Source of the DNA: Bacteroidota bacterium
GTDB lineage: Bacteria; Bacteroidota; Bacteroidia; Chitinophagales; Saprospiraceae
Assembly (NCBI GenBank): GCA_016124585.1
Contig: WGNL01000011.1
Span: 62,001 to 126,000, forward strand
Length of the DNA: 64,000 nucleotides
Direction of reading: 5' to 3'
The position numbers were made by a program, and so were the translations under genes. Position 1 is the stretch's first letter. Every line of letters begins with the position of its first letter. Positions 61,102 to 64,000 of the stretch are shown one piece after another. The notes under the pieces were generated by a model. The model searched no databases. It was not told the DNA's origin and was given only the letters and a program-made list of their open reading frames with translations.

Positions 61102-62739
61102 TCACCCCTGCTCGTGAACCATATCTAGTCCTTCCCGCAAAATCCGCTGCAAAGGCTGCTTGGAAGTGCAGGCAAATTCACACAATGCCACGTCTTCCTC
61201 GATTAGTTCGTGGATACCAAGGCCTTCCATTTTTTCGTAATCATTGGTCAAAATGGCCTTCATCAAATGTTGCGGGTAAATATCCATTGGCAACATTTCT
61301 TCATATTGTCCAGTAACGACGAATGCCCTTTTCTCACCGTGCATATTGGTATTTGCCCGATAAACTGTATCTGGAAAACGGCTGCCCGGCAATGCCTTTG
61401 ATGCACTTGGAGTTGATAGGTCCGGCAGCAGCCAACCAAACATTTCCACTTGATCGCCTTCTTCCACCACGGTTATTTGGTCGTCGTAAAAATGTAGGAA
61501 CCCATCTTTGGATACCTTGCTGCCACTGAGTACATCGCCAGTGAGGATGCGCACGTGGTCATTCGCTAGGTTGCCCTCCAGCAGCTCACCAATATTTGCC
61601 CCAATCTTGGTCTGTACGTATTTGGGCTGAATCAATTCAGCACCAGTAATTGCGACAACCCGGTCAGCATTGAAACGACCTTCGGTAAATAGAGCACCAA
61701 TCGTGGCAACATCCTGCACACCAACTGTCCATACAGTATTTTTGGTTGTAATGGGTGCAGTGTGGTGAATTTGTACACCCACGTTTCCGACCGGGTGCTT
61801 GCCGCTGAACCAGGTTTTTCCAACGCCTGTGGCGGTAGTGAAAACGGCACTCGGTGGATTTTCACCCGTGGCATCCAGTCCAAGCTGAACCTTTCCTTTT
61901 GTCAATTTGCCCAAAACATCAAGACCACGTTGGAAAGCTGCGCCTTTGCCTTCCATCACAACATCGAGATTAGGCGCAAGTGGGGCAGTATCAAAAGTGG
62001 AAACGAAAATATTGTCTGGAATTTCGGTCGTGCTGGCAATGATGTCGAACGGACGCTGACGCAAAAAAGACCAACCACCGGAATCGAGCAGAAAGCTCAC
62101 AAGTTCTTCCCGGCTGCAAGTCTCCAAATTTGGTGCGTTCAAACTGCGATATTGCTGCTGCTTATCGGCCAGTATGACGATATTGGCGATGGAACGACGG
62201 TCGCCACGGTTCACGGCAATAACCTCGCCGCTCACTGGGGACACATACTTTACATCAGGATTCTTTTTGTCAAAAAACAGGTGGTCACCAGCCTTAACTG
62301 TATTGCCTACCTCCACTTCGACCTTCGGGATAGGTGACATGCCACGGAAATTGGCAGGCTGCAGGGCGAAAGTATTGGCATTAGCAGCTATAACTGGCCC
62401 TTCAGCTTTACCTTCCAATAAAATGTTATGGCCTTTTTTCAAGGCCACATATCTGCCTTTGGCATAAGCAGGTCCATTCTTTTGCTTGAAAATATCCGAA
62501 GCGGCGGGCAGAGAAGATAGGCTTTCATCTTCACTGTTGAGGCCACTTTTATTTGCCTCGATGCGAACAAGGTTGTCAGAGACCCGCAGGATGATGAAAA
62601 ACGCAATCAGCACCACGATCGCCAGCAGAATCATTGTGAAACTGTTGGCACCACTGCCAGATGGGGATTGCGCTTGTGCCAGTTGATGGATGAACAATAA
62701 GGAAGTAATCAGGTGGAGCCTCGTAAAACCCTTTCTCAT
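61102..62739 (-). CDS. nqrA: Na+-translocating NADH:quinone reductase subunit A with N-terminal membrane anchor
   Basis: 545 residues; NqrA is usually about 450. Residues from about 93 on are canonical NqrA (YVALKKGHNILLEGKAEGPV, GMSPIPKVEVEVGNTVKAGD, VKYVSPVSGEVIAVNRGDRR, RPFDIIASTTEIPDNIFVST, TGVGKTWFSGKHPVGNVGVQ, CEFACTSKQPLQRIL). The extra N-terminus has a signal peptide (1-23, ending QLAQAQS), a membrane helix at about 35-55 (MILLAIVVLIAFFIILRVSD) and a short polar linker. After cleavage the helix would leave the NqrA body on the cytoplasmic side, where NqrA normally sits. First gene of the operon. Confidence 0.95.
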   Translation of the reverse strand: MRKGFTRLHLITSLLFIHQLAQAQSPSGSGANSFTMILLAIVVLIAFFIILRVSDNLVRIEANKSGLNSEDESLSSLPAASDIFKQKNGPAYAKGRYVALKKGHNILLEGKAEGPVIAANANTFALQPANFRGMSPIPKVEVEVGNTVKAGDHLFFDKKNPDVKYVSPVSGEVIAVNRGDRRSIANIVILADKQQQYRSLNAPNLETCSREELVSFLLDSGGWSFLRQRPFDIIASTTEIPDNIFVSTFDTAPLAPNLDVVMEGKGAAFQRGLDVLGKLTKGKVQLGLDATGENPPSAVFTTATGVGKTWFSGKHPVGNVGVQIHHTAPITTKNTVWTVGVQDVATIGALFTEGRFNADRVVAITGAELIQPKYVQTKIGANIGELLEGNLANDHVRILTGDVLSGSKVSKDGFLHFYDDQITVVEEGDQVEMFGWLLPDLSTPSASKALPGSRFPDTVYRANTNMHGEKRAFVVTGQYEEMLPMDIYPQHLMKAILTNDYEKMEGLGIHELIEEDVALCEFACTSKQPLQRILREGLDMVHEQG

Positions 62740-62858
62740 GCTTCAAATGCATTAAATGAAGGAATGTTGGTCAAATCAAAATTAGGCTGAAACAGCCGCT
62801 CCGCAGGAAAATTGGCAGCCCGTTCATTTACCAAGCCCAACCTTCTGTCAAAGCGTGG

Positions 62859-62866
62859 CAAAGTTA
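62859..62866 (-). promoter_or_regulatory. -7 box for the nqrABCDEF operon
   Basis: On the minus strand TAACTTTG matches TAnnTTTG perfectly, 119 bases before the nqrA start. No TTG at the standard distance, so strength is uncertain. Confidence 0.45.
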
Positions 62867-63009
62867 TAAAAGGTTTGAAACTAGGAAATAGTAGGCAAAA
62901 TCATTCTTTCCACTATGGCTTATTTAGATTTAATCAAAATTAAAAAAATGGGTAAGCAGACTTGTCGCCCTTGTTTTTTGTCAAAAACTTAAGGTTTTCG
63001 CAAAGAAAT

Positions 63010-63039
63010 TTGGAGGTTTAAGCCAATTACCTACATTTG
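63010..63039 (+). promoter_or_regulatory. Bacteroidota sigma-A promoter for the DUF3276 gene
   Basis: TACATTTG at 63032-63039 is a perfect -7 box and TTG at 63010-63012 lies 19 bases upstream. The best promoter in the window. Confidence 0.75.
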
Positions 63040-63112
63040 TCAGGCCGGAAATTCCCAGTTTAACAGAATACTGGGGTTTTCAGCCCATTTTTTCACTAAA
63101 ATCCTTTAACCA

Positions 63113-63580
63113 GTGGACAGAGACAGAAGGTTTGAGAGCGTTTTCTCAAAAAAAATGAATGCTGGTAAACGAAGAACTTACTTCTTTGACGTTCGCCAAA
63201 CAAAGGGCGATGATTTTTACCTCACGCTCACAGAAAGCACGAAACGCTTTAATGGCGATGGCTTTGAGCGCCACAAAATTTTTCTTTACAAGGAAGATTT
63301 CAACCGTTTTGTGAACAACCTTGAAGAGGTTATCAATTACATCAAAACGGAGTTGATGCCTGATTACGACTATGAGGAGTTTGACCGTCTGCACGAAGAG
63401 TGGGATGCGCAGGACGAGGCCAATGGCTATGAACGCTCACCTCGGTCTTCTCGGGAAAATAGCAATGTTGATGATGAAATTGAAGAGGATGGCAACCAAT
63501 GGAAGAAGCCATCACAATCAGCTGATTCCCCGCCGCCATCATCTCACAATGTGAAGTTTGACGACGACCTTAGCTGGTAA
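63113..63580 (+). CDS. DUF3276 (PUR-alpha-like) nucleic-acid-binding protein
   Basis: 155 residues from GTG 63113 (read as MDRDRRFESVFSKKMNAGKR). An ATG 14 codons later would cut into the conserved start. Residues about 8-90 match DUF3276, bacterial PUR-repeat proteins related to Pur-alpha: KMNAGKRRTYFFDVRQTKGD, DFYLTLTESTKR and HKIFLYKEDFNRFVNNLEEV. The tail (about 95-155) is acidic and polar (DYDYEEFDRLHEEWDAQDEA) and likely disordered. Family members bind single-stranded nucleic acid; the cellular role is not settled. It lies divergent from nqr behind a strong promoter. Confidence 0.92.
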   Translation: MDRDRRFESVFSKKMNAGKRRTYFFDVRQTKGDDFYLTLTESTKRFNGDGFERHKIFLYKEDFNRFVNNLEEVINYIKTELMPDYDYEEFDRLHEEWDAQDEANGYERSPRSSRENSNVDDEIEEDGNQWKKPSQSADSPPPSSHNVKFDDDLSW

Positions 63581-63599
63581 CCTGTAATTAAAGTCTCCT

Positions 63600-63660
63600 C
63601 AGTCGGTGGAGTCATTTGTCTTTGGATTGAAAGATTACGGCAAATGACTCCGACCGACTG
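63600..63660. repeat. 19-bp inverted repeat between convergent genes
   Basis: CAGTCGGTGGAGTCATTTG (63600-63618) pairs with 63641-63660, which has one extra base, around a 22-base loop. It ends 2 bases before the stop of the phosphoesterase gene and likely acts as a shared terminator. Confidence 0.75.
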
Positions 63661-63662
63661 AT

Positions 63663-64000
63663 TTAAGTTCCCCGCCTGCCCAATTCTACCACTTCCAAGT
63701 TTTCGATACGGCCAGCATGCAGGTCAAATCGCAGCAAGGTTTTGACCTTGTGCCACCCTTCGTTGCCGCAAGCACCTGGGTTCATGTGCAATAGTCCGAG
63801 TGCCTTGTCAGGTATCACTTTTAGGATATGCGAGTGACCGCAGATGTATAATTTCGGTGGATTAGTGCTTAAAATCTCTCGCACCCGCGGTACGTACTTG
63901 GTTGGGTAGCCGCCAATATGCGTCATGAAAACATCCACACCTTCGCATTCAAAACGCAAATCCAATGGAAAGCGGTGCTGAATTGGTAACCCATCAATAT
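63663..64000 (-). CDS. YfcE/MJ0936-type metallophosphoesterase, N-terminus beyond the window
   Basis: About 112 residues visible; the frame continues past the right edge. The visible part starts IDGLPIQHRFPLDLRFECEG, followed by VDVFMTHIGGYPTKYVPRVR, LYICGHSHILKVIPDKALGL and LHMNPGACGNEGWHKVKTLL. MTHI (for the usual VTHG), CGHSH and NPGA are metal-ligand and active-site motifs of calcineurin-like phosphoesterases of the small YfcE type. The first ligand set (D-x-H, GD) lies outside. Substrate unknown, probably a phosphodiester. Confidence 0.88.
   Translation of the reverse strand, partial: IDGLPIQHRFPLDLRFECEGVDVFMTHIGGYPTKYVPRVREILSTNPPKLYICGHSHILKVIPDKALGLLHMNPGACGNEGWHKVKTLLRFDLHAGRIENLEVVELGRRGT

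Larger units (their letters stand above)
62740..63112. other. divergent promoter region of nqr and DUF3276 genes
   Basis: No ORF. It contains the -7 box for the nqr operon (62859-62866, minus) and the promoter for the DUF3276 gene (63010-63039, plus), with AT-rich DNA between. Nothing else seen. Confidence 0.6.

Overview
The window is chromosomal DNA of a Bacteroidota bacterium, most likely of the Saprospiria (Haliscomenobacter/Lewinella-like); this is inferred from gene content, not from a marker-gene search. Pointers are: many secreted proteins ending in type IX secretion (T9SS) type A sorting domains, a PorP/SprF protein, a SusC/SusD pair, the DUF3276, DUF4295 and DUF2723 families, a complete Na+-translocating NADH:quinone reductase operon, and TAnnTTTG -7 promoter boxes with few obvious Shine-Dalgarno sites.

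Layout. 0-5 kb: end of a coiled-coil protein, two T9SS cargo proteins, an antirepressor-like protein and an endolysin-like M15 peptidase. 5-10.9 kb: a secreted M14 carboxypeptidase; rplU-rpmA, with L27 carrying an unusual C-terminal domain; ftsY; and the rpmB-rpmG-DUF4295 ribosomal operon. 10.9-20 kb: tRNA-Arg(ACG), a tandem pair of secreted subtilases, a metal/cobalamin-receptor-like protein, a CNMP-CBS-DUF294 protein, two membrane proteins and PorP/SprF. 20-28.6 kb: proline dehydrogenase, a giant DUF2723 membrane protein, an ECF sigma/anti-sigma pair and a SUMF1-type protein that shares a striking motif with the DUF2723 protein. 28.8-33 kb: two PD40 beta-propeller paralogues and a dicarboxylate/amino-acid symporter.

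33.1-33.3 kb holds a rigid 22-nt-period repeat array whose conserved blocks are complementary, followed by an unrecognised gene and a decayed T9SS gene end. 34.5-51.5 kb is a polysaccharide-utilisation region on the minus strand: a membrane-spanning propeller/LuxR-type regulator, a GH144-like glucanase, a six-repeat surface protein, SusC, SusD, a parallel beta-helix protein, a GH30 enzyme and another T9SS protein. It probably serves beta-glucan capture and breakdown. 51.5-55.2 kb is an AT-rich, decayed and probably acquired stretch: a class II Fic protein, an attC-like hairpin, orphan small genes and a second rigid repeat array (43-nt period, two half-units each). 55.3-56 kb is another unrecognised gene. 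56.1-62.7 kb is nqrABCDEF on the minus strand, NqrA having an unusual N-terminal membrane anchor. The window closes with a DUF3276 gene and a partial metallophosphoesterase.

The strongest candidates for something undescribed are the two repeat arrays (33087-33294 and 54932-55146). Both keep exact unit length while letting defined columns vary, both are non-coding, neither is CRISPR-like, and each lies beside a gene I could not assign.
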